Shown here: in pieces, positions 47,547 to 58,084 of the stretch
How positions within the stretch are numbered: the stretch's first letter is position 1
How the letters are laid out: each line of letters opens with the position of its first letter
Assembly (NCBI GenBank): GCA_037176845.1
Contig: JAYKXP010000185.1
Span: 1-64,000, forward strand
Length of the DNA stretch: 64,000 bases
Direction: 5' to 3'
Source: Paramarasmius palmivorus
Taxonomy: Eukaryota > Basidiomycota > Agaricomycetes > Agaricales > Marasmiaceae
The notes under the pieces: generated by a model
Seen by the model: the letters and a program-made list of their open reading frames with translations, nothing else
The model's database searches: none
Told to the model about the DNA's origin: nothing
Translations under genes and position numbers: made by a program

Positions 47547-50500
47547 TAGGGATGCCAACGGGTCGGGCGGGTCGGGTATGGGTCCAAACCTGAACCTGAC
47601 CTGGAACCCGCGGGTTTGACCCGGTATTTTTTATTTTATTTTTGACACTTTTATCGTACTTTATTGTATTATAGAAATACTTAACAGAGCTCATAGGAAT
47701 ATTTACAGCTAAATACTATTGTTTCCGGTGCTGAATTGGTTGTTGAGAGGGTAGTGATTGGGCTGATCAGATGACGTCATATTTAGGCGCCCGTCGGTCC
47801 GGCCTAAGAAACTCCCCAAAATTGAACATTTCAGAGGTCTCTCAGTTTGATGTGTGTAGAAATGTATAGTATATAGTTATACCTACTAATTTGAATGCAA
47901 AAAATGATTAAATTCCATTAGATTCTCAAGTTTAAAAATTTATATAGGACCCGTTCGGGTTACTGGGTCTACCCGTGGCCCAGCTGATTCTGTAAAATTA
48001 TTGCAAAAGTACCTAATAGTTATCAGATCGGCTTTTGCAAAGCTACAGGATAACTACTTTTGCAAAAGTAGAGGACAAGTAGTCAAGGCAGATAAAAGGT
48101 AGGTCCGCTTTGGGTGCTTCTAAATTGGGAAGCATTATTCCCACACCTTCTGGAAGGGAAACAGGCCGCTTTTTTGAGATCTGGAGATATTCCCACACCG
48201 CTTTTGGCATCCCAAAATGGAAGGTGCTCTTTCCATGATGTAACAGTGCGCTTTTTGGGCGCTTTTTTTGCGGAAAAATTATTCCCACACCTCCTGACAT
48301 CATCTGGGTCTCTACTCCGCTTTTGGCTTCCCAAAATGGAAGGTGGCCTTACCTCATCATTTTCCACCTGGAATCAATGCATTGAGGGGCTATTGGGGCA
48401 TGCTGGGGGGCTATAAAAATCGCATTTTTGAGGGAATATGTTCTAATATGTTCCAAAACCATGCCCCTGCAATTGGGGGGCAGGGGAATGCAAAAAAAGC
48501 GGTCCAAATATGGTAATTCAGGAAAATGGCCTATTGGATCTTGGGCTATAGGCCAGATATTGACATGGGGTAAGTTGGAGGACCTAGATACATTAAATAC
48601 AAGCCTGGGGACACTAAATAGTACATAGATTAGTGGGATAATGGTGCTTGAATATCAAAAATACTGAAAATCTCCGAAATTAGGGGAATAAAATTACAGG
48701 ATGGGATGTAGTGCAGCTAGGGCTTAGATATTGTGAATCAGAGATGATATATATGTCCCCTTGCTTCGTTTACAATCCTGGAGAGCTGCCTATTTTTCCA
48801 GATTTATTACAGCTAAATTCGCTTTTTTTGGACATTGGTAATACTATACCACAGGGAATGATTGGGATGGGCTAATTCTTGTTCATAACCCACTTTAGTA
48901 TGTATAGATGTCAACTACATAGCTGCCCAAGCACTCCTGTATGTGCAACACCTTGTTCAATCCAATGTATTGTACAGTTATGTAATATGGGCAGTAACAC
49001 ATGAATAGCACCTCAGGGAAGCATCCCAGCACCAAGGGGAGTTCAGAATCGAGTTCAGGCACCCAAAATACACTTTCCTACCATGAAAGGACATTTTCTG
49101 AATACATCTGTATGTTGCTACATAAAAAATACATAAAAAATCGCATTTTTAGGAGTTTTTTTGTACTGGAGCATGGGGATTGCTCCTAAAATCACCAAAA
49201 ATGAATGAGAGACCTTTCACTATGCATAGAACAGGAATATAAATTGCCTCCATGAATCCCATGACAGGAATCCATATGCCAGATGCATCAATTCCTGCAC
49301 AATTACAGAAAACATGTACTATGGATGTAGTATTGCAGGGATTGATCTGGGAGCTTGGAGAACCTCAAAATCGAATTCAGGGTGAAAAATCAGTCAAGAA
49401 CATATCCAGGGTTGAAGGAAATCCATCCACAATTGACTTCAATATGCATACATCAAGTTAAATGCACAAGTATATGTGCAATATATGTTAACTATAAGCA
49501 TAAAACTTGTCAGATACATATCTCAAGCTACAGTGATTGGATTCCTTTCAACCCTGGATATGTTCTTGACTGATTTTTCACCCTGAATTCGATTTTGAGG
49601 TTCTCCAAGCTCCCAGATCAATCCCTGCAATACTACATCCATAGTACATGTTTTCTGTAATTGTGCAGGAATTGATGCATCTGGCATATGGATTCCTGTC
49701 ATGGGATTCATGGAGGCAATTTATATTCCTGTTCTATGCATAGTGAAAGGTCTCTCATTCATTTTTGGTGATTTTAGGAGCAATCCCCATGCTCCAGTAC
49801 AAAAAAACTCCTAAAAATGCGATTTTTTATGTATTTTTTATGTAGCAACATACAGATGTATTCAGAAAATGTGCTTTCATGGTAGGAAAGTGTATTTTGG
49901 GTGCCTGAACTCGATTCTGAACTCCCCTTGGTGCTGGAATGCTTCCCTGTGGTGCTATTCATGTGTTACTGCCCATATTACATAACTGTACAATACATTG
50001 GATTGAACAAGGTGTTGCACATACAGGAGTGCTTAGGCAGCTATGTAGTTGTCATCTATACATACTAAAGTGGGTTATGAACAAGAATTAGCCCATCCCA
50101 ATCATTCCCTGTGGTATAGTATTACCAATGTCCAAAAAAAGCGAATTTAGCTGTAATAAATCTGGAAAAATAGGCAGCTCTCCAGGATTGTAAACAAAGC
50201 AAGGGGACATATATATCATCTCTGATTCACAATATCTAAGCCCTAGCTGCACTACATCCCATCCTGTAATTTTATTCCCCTAATTTCGGAGATTTTCAGT
50301 ATTTTTGATATTCAAACACCATTATCCCACAAATCTATGTACTATTTAGTGTCCCCAGGCTTGTATTTAATGTATCTAGGTCCTCCAACTTACCCCATGT
50401 CAATATCTGCCCTGTAGCCCAAGATCCAATAGGCCATTTTCCTGAATTACCATATTTGGACCGCTTTTTTTGCATTCCCCTGCCCCCCAATTGCAGGGGC

Positions 50501-51038
50501 ATGCTTTTGGAACATATTAGAACATATTCCCTCAAAAATCTGATTTTTATAGCCCCCCAGCATGCCCCAATAGCCCCCCAATGCATTGATTCCAGGTGGA
50601 AAATGATGAGGTAAGGCCACCTTCCATTTTGGGAAGCCAAAAGCGGAGTAGAGACCCAGATGATGTCAGGAGGTGTGGGAATAATTTTTCCGCAAAAAAA
50701 GCGCCCAAAAAGCGCACTGTTACATCATGGAAAGAGCACCTTCCATTTTGGGATGCCAAAAGCGGTGTGGGAATATCTCCAGATCTCAAAAAAGCGGCCT
50801 GTTTCCCTTCCAGAAGGTGTGGGAATAATGCTTCCCAATTTAGAAGCACCCAAAGCGGACCTACCTTTTATCTGCCTTGACTACTTGTCCTCTACTTTTG
50901 CAAAAGTAGTTATCCTGTAGCTTTGCAAAAGCCGATCTGATAACTATCAGGTACTATTGTAAAAGTATTACCACTTCTGGTGCGTGGCCCGATAGACCCG
51001 GTAACCCGATGGGTCGACCCGGCCCGTTGGCACCCCTA
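47547..51038. mobile_element. hAT-like foldback element, 3.5 kb
   Basis: Starts TAGGGATGCCAACGGG and ends with the complement of TAGGGGTGCCAACGGG. The 8-bp target duplication AGTTTGCG is perfect (47539-47546, 51039-51046). TIR type and duplication length match the hAT superfamily. Inside are two inverted arms of about 1477 bp (47948-49424 and 49539-51015) around a 114-bp spacer, so nearly the whole element can fold into a hairpin. No transposase ORF; short mirrored frames only. Insertion lies within a coding exon of the DDE gene. Confidence 0.93.
47948..51015. repeat. Near-perfect giant palindrome within the foldback element
   Basis: Arms 47948-49424 and 49539-51015 are reverse complements with few differences, as shown by mirror-image frames (for example 48043-48303 minus and 50660-50920 plus). 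Repeated ATTCCCACACC and CCGCTTTTGG-type words occur within each arm. Confidence 0.93.
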
Positions 51039-52643
51039 AGTTTGCGGAATGGGCCATAGTGATGGTAAAAAATTCAATCGCTCGAGACGTTGCACCCGCA
51101 CTTCGGTTGTGATCGAAAATGACGTGCGTCCAGTGCAAAGTTCCGAATGTTGCCCTTCGTCTTCCCAATGTGTGTCGGACTTGACCCAGACGAGGTCAGT
51201 TTCTGCAAAGTTGTTAATGAGGGTGAACTACAGCCACGGTAGAAGGACATCATAACCTATGCGGAGAGGCTTTCGGTGCTTCACTCAATGACGAATTTGC
51301 TGTTGATGATACCAAAGTCAACAAATGACATTGTTGGCAAAGTAGATGTGCACATACCTTGCTTTGGAACTACATTCTCGCCCTCAGATTCCTCCGAAAG
51401 TATCTCAAATACCTCCCGACCATTTTCGATGTGAGTGACAGTCCTACCAAGGCTAGTGAGCATCTTTCCTGGAAAATAGCCAAGTACGCACTTGACTTCG
51501 GTACCGTGACTGAAATGCACTTCGCTTTCACCCTCGCTCTGCTCAACCTTAATGGCCAATTGCGGAGTAGCCAATGAAGATGATGCCGCCATGACAGCAT
51601 GAAGGTTGGTAGCTGTATCTTCGGTCTTGATAGCTGAAACCTTCTCGGGTTGGGGAGCTGGCACCTGCGGCATGTCAAGGTACCTTTTGAGGGCGTCGAT
51701 GTTGATCCAGTCGTATCCTGCAAACCATTCAGGGTTCGCTTCGACGTAGGAATCATTGAAGATCTGAGAAAATGATACGGTAAGCTTTTGGAATACACCG
51801 GCAAGTGGTCATAACATGTACCGTTTTCCGAAAACCATCAAGAACAGAGGGTTTGAGCATGTCAATGAATGCCACATCTGTGAGGGAGAGTTTTGGCATA
51901 TCAGCTGAGGTTGCGGGAGTTGGCTCTCAATATTTATACCCTGTTGCAACTACAGATCGTCGTGGTCGGCACTCGGTACTCTGGATGATATTTTCTGCAA
52001 AATCTTTGTCCTATCTACCACATGTATCACCCAGCGGTATAACCGGTAACTTGTAAATCAAACTGCTCTATAAACTCAAGTCGGGTATGAGAAGAAAGGC
52101 CAATGAAATTGTTAAGTGACTGTATTCGGTACATCTGGGTTGGGTATATAGTCAAATATGCACGGAGAGACATGAGATCTAGGATGGCTTGAAACAACAT
52201 TGGTAGACAGTGTTGGGTAGCGAATTTGGCTTTTTGGATCTTCGTTGAGACCTGATAAATCCTTGAGACTGGTAATTGGAAAAACAGATAAAGCTGCGCA
52301 CCTGAGCCAAGAACAAAGCATGGTTGCACCTTCCCAGACCTATACTCAATGGAATGATGGATAGACGATAGATGAAGAGTAGCAGAGGATTCAGTCAACT
52401 AGATTCTGAGTTGGCAGCTCATCGTGGTCGTAGGCAGAAAAGGAATGATGACGCGTTCATCGTTCCTTAGCCGAGTGGACGGTTCCGAAAGGAAAGCCAC
52501 GTGTGCAGTGTCCGAAGTCACCGCAGCTCCGATGATCAGCTCCGAGACCTGCAGCACTTAGGCAAATTCAACAGCACACCTGCAACCAGACGTTGTACTT
52601 CATTTGCAGCACATTGGAATATCACAAGATGGAATTCAGAGTA

Positions 52644-52700
52644 GGTGTGCTGGTAGTTGTCGCGGTGTGCTGGGTGTGCTGTAAGTTGTCATACCCTGTG
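52644..52700. repeat. Right terminal inverted repeat of the 9.7-kb transposon
   Basis: Complement begins CACAGGGTATGACAACTTAC; three GTGTGCTG words on the plus strand. Followed by the target duplication GGATATCC. Confidence 0.85.
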
Positions 52701-52708
52701 GGATATCC

Positions 52709-53640
52709 CAGTTGTATATCCTCTGAGCCAAAGCAACTGCAGTCTTGAGACCTACATCCTCAACTCTGTCATCGTAATCACCACCTGCCAGGAGAACAAT
52801 GAGAATGAATACAGACTGATTGAGGTACCAAAGTTCCTTGTCATTCTCAAAGGCTGTGGTGGTATACAGATCAATGTGGTCATGAGTGACTCTTTGACTT
52901 GGAGTCTGTTTACGTTTGCCATTACCATTGTTGTCATCAGGTCTGCAGATAAAGATGTTCAGCAAAGATCTATACAACATCATTGGCATTACCGTTTAAG
53001 GCAGATAACAGTCTCTGCTCCAAAGATGAAAGTTCTGCCTCAGCTTCTCCTGGTGCCTAGTAGCAAATGAAGGTATTGGTATTTGATGTAAAGAGCAATA
53101 GAGTTGATCTGTACCAAGTGGACACTAAACCCAAAGGCTCGTATCAGAGCTTTTGCCTGATCATAGAATCTGACTGGTGCATTGATGAATGGCTTCTCAG
53201 CAGGTCAATCTGGTCCGTTGAATACGAAGATGAGTTCAACTTCAAGGTTCAAGTAGTGGCATAATCGGTAGAAGAATGGGACAAGGGGGTCTAGGACTCC
53301 ATGTAAACCATTTTGAGAGACAGCACTGGTGTAGCGAGCAAGGAGATTTCTACCACAGAATCTATATCACTGATTGCAAATGAGCAGATGAAATGCACAC
53401 CCTGGATCCACTCTGAGAACAAGATATCTTGACCCTTGCCTCTTAGCGTGAAAGCCATCAGATTTCACAAGATGAAGAAGTGAGCGTGTTTCATGGCTTG
53501 AGCCAAGATGATTCTGACAAGTATCAATGTTAGATTCCTCATCATATGAATGGTCTGGACATACCCAATACCACTTGCGTATGCCCATTGTGCGGAGAAG
53601 AACAGAGGGGTAAAAACCTCTGAGATTGTGCAAGCAATAC
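52709..53640 (-). pseudogene. GEN1/XPG-like nuclease, 5' half
   Basis: Minus-strand blocks in family order: SDGFHAKRQGSRYLVLRVDPG (about 53460-53400, the XPG N-region with its catalytic Asp), FFYRLCHYLNLKVELIFVFNGPDRP (about 53280-53200), APGEAEAEL (about 53057-53030, the XPG I-region acidic motif), LLAGGDYDDRV (about 52805-52770) and LKTAVALAQ (about 52755-52730). Several frames are needed and stops interrupt (for example TAG before APGE and a stop after ANDVV). The gene then runs into the transposon end at 52700; the rest is at 41953-42949. Substrates of the family are branched DNA structures. Confidence 0.75.
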
Positions 53641-54015
53641 TTATACTAGCTAATATGAAACACCTCCTTTTCCAAAAAACTAAAATCAAATAGTACATTT
53701 AACTAGTATCCAAGTGATACCAGCAATAGTGTAGTACAATGAGAGAGGATAGTACGATACTATTAGCCATACACATTAGTCTATTCCAAAAATGCTCTCA
53801 TTCACTTATCCACAACTGTTCCTGCCTTCTGTGCACTGATACGACAATGACAGAGTTCGTTCTCGGTTGCGGTCATACACAGGTGTTTGCCCGTGGCTGG
53901 ATTGGTGAACTCGGCACAGAACTGTTCTTCCTTGTGGGATAGATAGTACTCTGCGATATGCTAATTAAGACATTATCAGCTGGATATAAACAAAACTCCA
54001 CAGTCAGCTTACCTT
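53641..54015. other. Spacer between nuclease and SAP-domain genes
   Basis: No clear coding signal. Both flanking genes are on the minus strand. Confidence 0.3.
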
Positions 54016-55230
54016 TCACCAGTTGTGCTTCCTCTTTATTTCTTCCCAGTGCTCATCTGAAGGATTGTTGCAGTCATTGTCATGTGAGAAAACAGCAGGC
54101 CAATACTTGTAGGCGATAGGATAGTTGTCAATGGTCACCAGACATAAGTCACCATCAAAAGTGCTGAGAGAATCATCCCACACCTTTCGAAGGACTTCAA
54201 AATTTTCAAAGTCAATCTCGGGCAAGCAGAAGATATCACCTTGCTTGAACTTCAGGGTGATTCTGTCATGTATGGTGAGGGACTTGACCGTTTGTTTAGC
54301 GAACAGGATGTTGGCCTTGCATGAGGCACCCTGACGTTGTTGTCGACCCTGAGTTTGAGAGGTATGTTGCATCTGCAAAGAAGGGGTAGCAGGTAGGGTA
54401 AACGTAGGCGTGAATGGTACAGTCGCTGATAACGATGATAAGAATGCAGGTGGAGCTGCCGCTGATAGACTGGATACCAGGGAATGAGTCAAGGATTTAT
54501 CAACATCCATCAACTCGGTACTGTTGAACGGAGCAGTTGATGTCTGAATGAATGCCGATTTGTCAATGATCATCTCATCTTCATTTGAGTTGAGCAATGT
54601 GCCAGTGGGTGCAATTGACTGGTTGTGTATAGGAGTAGCTTGCTGCGCCAATAGGCTAACTTCTTCTCAGACTATAAGCCAGATACTCTCTACTGTAAGA
54701 GCTACATGCTGAGTAAAAGGATGTTGAGCAAGTGCAATACACAGAAACAGTACTGTGATTTCACTTCTGTCTTCTTTGGTCTTGGAGCATAGTAAGCAGG
54801 GCACTTCTCATGGAGAAGGTCGGCCTGTATGGGATGGATCAATGGGGTGTGTGATAGAAACTGAGTAACACGTACATATTTAAGCACCTCGTCGGCATCA
54901 GACTGCATACGTGACTCTTGAGTACTGCCCTTCTCTTTGATCATCATCTTGTCCTGATGCTGATATAATTGGCTGATTTTAGGTTTCTTGGTACCGTTGC
55001 GAGGGCCATGCAGAGCTTTGTGAGGTCATTTCTTTGGGCTGGTACTAATAGTGACAGTCAGCCTCTATGTCAGACAAGGCAAGCAGGTTCATAACTTACC
55101 AATTCCACCTGTCTGGGTTCTCACTGAACTCAATCAACTGCTGCCTCACTTCGTCCTTCTTGAGTGATTTTGATATTCCATACTTTCTGCAAAGTTCTTG
55201 AAGACCACCAGGTCCAGTGTGGTTGAGAGC
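54016..55230 (-). pseudogene. SAP-domain protein, truncated by chromovirus B
   Basis: The first readable exon (55230 to about 55100) encodes GGLQELCRKYGISKSLKKD, a SAP DNA/chromatin-binding helix-extension-helix. After an intron ending near 55040 comes a basic stretch (GPRNGTKKPKISQ) preceded by an in-frame TGA, then 54947-54850, and a last exon 54651-54016 with a Ser/Thr/Pro-rich linker and a compact C-terminus (LTIHDRITLKFKQGDI to VLRKVWDDS and PIAYKYWPAVF). The same architecture recurs in a SAP-protein family I recall as expanded in Agaricomycetes; function unknown. The 5' end is removed by the LTR at 55231. Confidence 0.62.
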
Positions 55231-55674
55231 TGTCATGACCGTACTACTCGGACACTGACATCCGGAGATAACCTCGTGTCCGGAAGTACCTCGGAAGCAT
55301 CAACATGTGTTTACCTTCATCCGGAGCTTACGCCTCATGTTCTATTATCTTCCGGATATATGCCTCATGTCTATACTTGTCGTTTTCCGATATTCTGATA
55401 TGTTCCCTTATTTATATATTCCTTTGTTCTGTTCCGTTTAGAGATACTTGGCACCGTACTTGTATATAAGACATAGGATACAGTTCCTGTATCTCTAACA
55501 GAATAAAAAACGTTATCTCTGCCAATCTCCGTACTTCCTCTATCTTCCTATTCGCTCTCAAGCCGTGGGTCAGTAGGGCTGTTGTGTAGAACTTCAGCAA
55601 CTGTTACCTTCCGAGGTCCTCCACCTTCTGGTGGTGCTCCGGACCTCTTTTATACCTCCGGCACGGATCTGACA
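55231..55674 (+). repeat. 5' LTR of chromovirus B
   Basis: 444 bp, TGTCATGAC to ATCTGACA (terminal inverted repeat TGTCA/TGACA). TATATAAG at 55463-55470. The predicted transcript start near 55496 reads TAACAGAATAA. Compared with the 3' LTR, most differences are single-base insertions or deletions. Confidence 0.93.
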
Positions 55675-55688
55675 GTATTATTCTGTTA
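55675..55688 (+). promoter_or_regulatory. Self-priming site (PBS) of chromovirus B
   Basis: GTATTATTCTGTTA directly after the LTR is the reverse complement of TAACAGAATAATAC; the 3' LTR has TAACAGAATAATA at 63884-63896, 34 nt past its TATA box. No tRNA 3'-end complement is present. This fits Tf1/sushi self-priming. Confidence 0.68.
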
Positions 55689-55701
55689 ACCTGCTGAACT
55701 C

Positions 55702-56637
55702 ATGGCATTCTCTGGTCTTTTTCAACCCACTCGTATTCAAGAACCTATCTCCACTCTTACCGCCAAACAACCTTCCCAACCCCCTGAACCTCGACTAGTT
55801 GCTCAAGCCCAACAACGAGACGAACGTCACCAACGTCGTCAACAAGGACTCCCGGCATCCGGGGAACAAGCTGCGCGTGCTGCACGCAAACCAAAGCAGT
55901 TTCGTACCACCGCGGAGATCCTTCATACTTCTCATGTCGAGGAAGAAGACACCATTGGACCCGAACTTCCTGGTGCCTTTGGTGAGTCTATCACTTCCAG
56001 TTTAGCCAACTGAGGACGTCAAACCATGTATACGGATACCATATCAACCGCGCATGGTGATTTTACTATTCAGACTCCTTCTAGACCTACTCGTCTAGAC
56101 CTACCTGGCCGTCGTGCTTCTGCGTCTACACCCACTGTCGAACCTGTCTCCGCCGCTCCAGTTTTCAGCTCAGGACCTCATAGGTCTCTTGGTAGTCTGT
56201 TTCCGGAATTTCCTGAAGTTCCGGAGACACCAACTCGTCAGGCTGGCACCAGAGCGCCTACAGTTCCTCCCGGCGAGACAGATGGTGGTGGAAGGCCTTT
56301 GGAAGGCGAACCCGAGGTAGAAGTCGCCGGTGCAGCCCCAGGTCCTCCTCCTGTTCAAACCCAAGTTGGGGATGACAGAGGACCGACAGGGAATGGCGAA
56401 GGTGATGGTGACGGAGATGCAGACTCGGTGGGTCCTAGTAGACCTGGAGGTGGTGGAGGTGGTCCTCCTCCGACTCTCCCGGAGGTGGCGGGTGGCCTTC
56501 CGGTGGGCCAGGCGGTGGCCGGGGCAAATAGGATGCCTCTAGACGAGATCGATCGGACGATCCCGACGATGCTCAAGTCTTTAATGAGTGCGTTCAGTAA
56601 CATTGCTTCCGCACTTTTGCTATCTCCTCAAGGTTGA
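55702..56637 (+). pseudogene. gag: Chromovirus B Gag, N-terminal part
   Basis: ATG 55702 lies 27 nt after the LTR. Like Gag of A it has a basic RDERHQRRQQGLPA segment and ARKPKQF, then an acidic patch. An in-frame TGA at 56011-56013 is followed by the same frame, a Pro/Gly-rich linker with GGGGGGPP (about 56450), and a stop at 56635-56637. Confidence 0.8.
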
Positions 56638-58084
56638 ATATCCTCCTGCTCTGAGTTCCTCTAGACCCAAATCAAACTCAAAGAACCCAATACTTTCGAC
56701 GGTAGTAACCCTATAGCTCCTACTTCCCGATGGCTTGCCTCCATAACTCTCCATTCAACGATCGTCCGGAAGCCTATCGGTATGAAACTTCCATGGTCCT
56801 CTTTGCATATCCTACCTCCGAGGCAACGCACCAGAAGTGGGTTCAACATGATATCCTTGGACGTCCTGGATCCTTCCGCCTGCTTGACTTCCAGTTTTCA
56901 CATTGCCTTCGTACCGGGAGCTTACCGAGAACTTTGGCCCTCGGAACCTTCGTGCGGTAAGCTGAAGGATTCTATGGACCGCCTCAACATGAAGGAAGCG
57001 ATCGCATTCAGTCTTACGAACTTGAAGTTCAAGGACATCGCTGTGGAGTTGATTGGGAGAGAAAGAATGCTGTCACCTATCAGTACTATCGTGGGCTTCG
57101 GATCGTCTTAAGACGATATCTGTCGAAACGGAAAGACACGGAAACTTCTCTGAGCTGAGTACTGTTGCCCGTCGTCTCGATGATTTCTATTGATTGTCCA
57201 GCGGGAGTAAGCTAAGCGCTCAGCAGAGCATTAACTCCTCTCTGGTTCGAAGGGAGGTAAATCTGGAGCTCTGGTTCGGAGGTAACAAAGGTTCGAGTTC
57301 CGGAAACTCCAATTCCTAACTCCAACTCTAATTCTCTTCCATCCCTCCGGAAAACAACCAGTCGGTCCTCCAGTCTAGTTTCGTCTACAAGCCTAAGGGC
57401 TCTTCGGCAAAACTCCCAAAACCCTTCCTAAAAACTGGTTACAGGGTAAGTCAAGAACGGCAAATTAAGCCGGTAGAGCGAGACGTCGGAAGGCCATCAA
57501 TCTGTGTATGTTCTGTGGAGCTGCAGGACACCGGTAGCGAACTGACGGAAGCGCCTCAAGAAACAATTCCTCTTCATTCCGCTTCGGAAAAGCGGGGCTT
57601 ACGTCTCTCCGAGTAAGACGGACAATGACTCTTCCGAGTCGAAAAAAATAGTCCGGATTCCGGTACCTCAACACCGACCGGAGTCGCGTTGAGCCATCTC
57701 GGGTGTTCTCACGAGGTCACTCTCAACGCTGCCGCTCTTTCCTGTATTCTTTATGGCATTCCCCATACATCCGGACTCCTTTCGGACAGTTTTCCGAGGA
57801 TGTTGTATCACCTGGCTTCACTTCCATTTCCTTAAACTCATAACTCCATTTACTTGATCTTGTTGATTCTGGTTCTTCCCATTGTTTCATAGATCTCTCA
57901 TTATGTCCGAAAAAAACATTATTCCTACCGAAAAAGTTCTTCCTGTGCAGACCTCAAAACTTCTTCGATGGCCTATTTCAACTTTATTGATGAGATGAGT
58001 TACACTTCCCATCCAGAATTTCCTTCCGGAGACACTTCATTCATCTGACTTTTATGTCACTCGCCTGATTCCGACTGCAACCTA
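56638..58084 (+). pseudogene. Decayed capsid, nucleocapsid and protease of chromovirus B
   Basis: Capsid, the zinc knuckle (LCMFCGAAGH near 57505) and protease ([10 protein letters not shown] near 57865, then frame loss) can be recognised in order against chromovirus A, but many small insertions and deletions scatter them over three frames. The decay stops abruptly where the RT frame begins. Confidence 0.75.

Larger units (their letters stand above)
43683..52400 (-). pseudogene. Many-exon DDE transposase-like gene
   Basis: About fourteen exons with GT-AG introns of roughly 37-60 nt. 5' exons near 52400-52030, then 51900-51360 (LSLTDVAFIDMLKPSVLDGF, YVEANPEWFAGYDWI), an exon from about 51210 broken at WPIPQ by the hAT-like element and resuming as TPTAFLLDL at 47538, Cys-rich exons (CPKVECRHARLYCNGVFAC, CPAVDKTGNPC, about 47390-46990), a core with candidate DDE residues: GDTAF (Asp 46017-46019), TDMEAAQ (Asp 45734-45736) and IGEGQHHW (Glu 45228-45230), then a coiled coil (about 45060-44800) and acidic 3' exons ending in a basic tail. 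In-frame stops at 46609-46611, 45981-45983 and near 44185 add to the insertion. I recall this as an Agaricomycete-expanded family; the transposase role is inferred from TIRs, duplication and DDE spacing. Confidence 0.68.
42958..52700 (-). mobile_element. 9.7-kb TIR transposon inserted in the nuclease gene
   Basis: Ends are 57-bp imperfect inverted repeats starting CACAGGG(A/T/G)-TGACA, with repeated CAGCACACC words. GGATATCC flanks both ends (42950-42957 and 52701-52708). The interior carries one many-exon minus-strand gene and a nested hAT-like element; without the nested element and its duplication the length is about 6.2 kb. An 8-bp duplication fits KDZ/hAT-like and also MULE-type elements. 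The insertion separates two halves of the GEN1/XPG-like gene. Confidence 0.82.

Noticed and set aside
48043..50920. Mirrored short frames as a duplicated gene pair
   Set aside because: They are the two arms of the foldback element; no domain and no start context.
55234..55239. ATG in the LTR as the start of the SAP-domain gene
   Set aside because: It lies inside the TGTCATGAC start of the chromovirus LTR; the gene is truncated there by chance.
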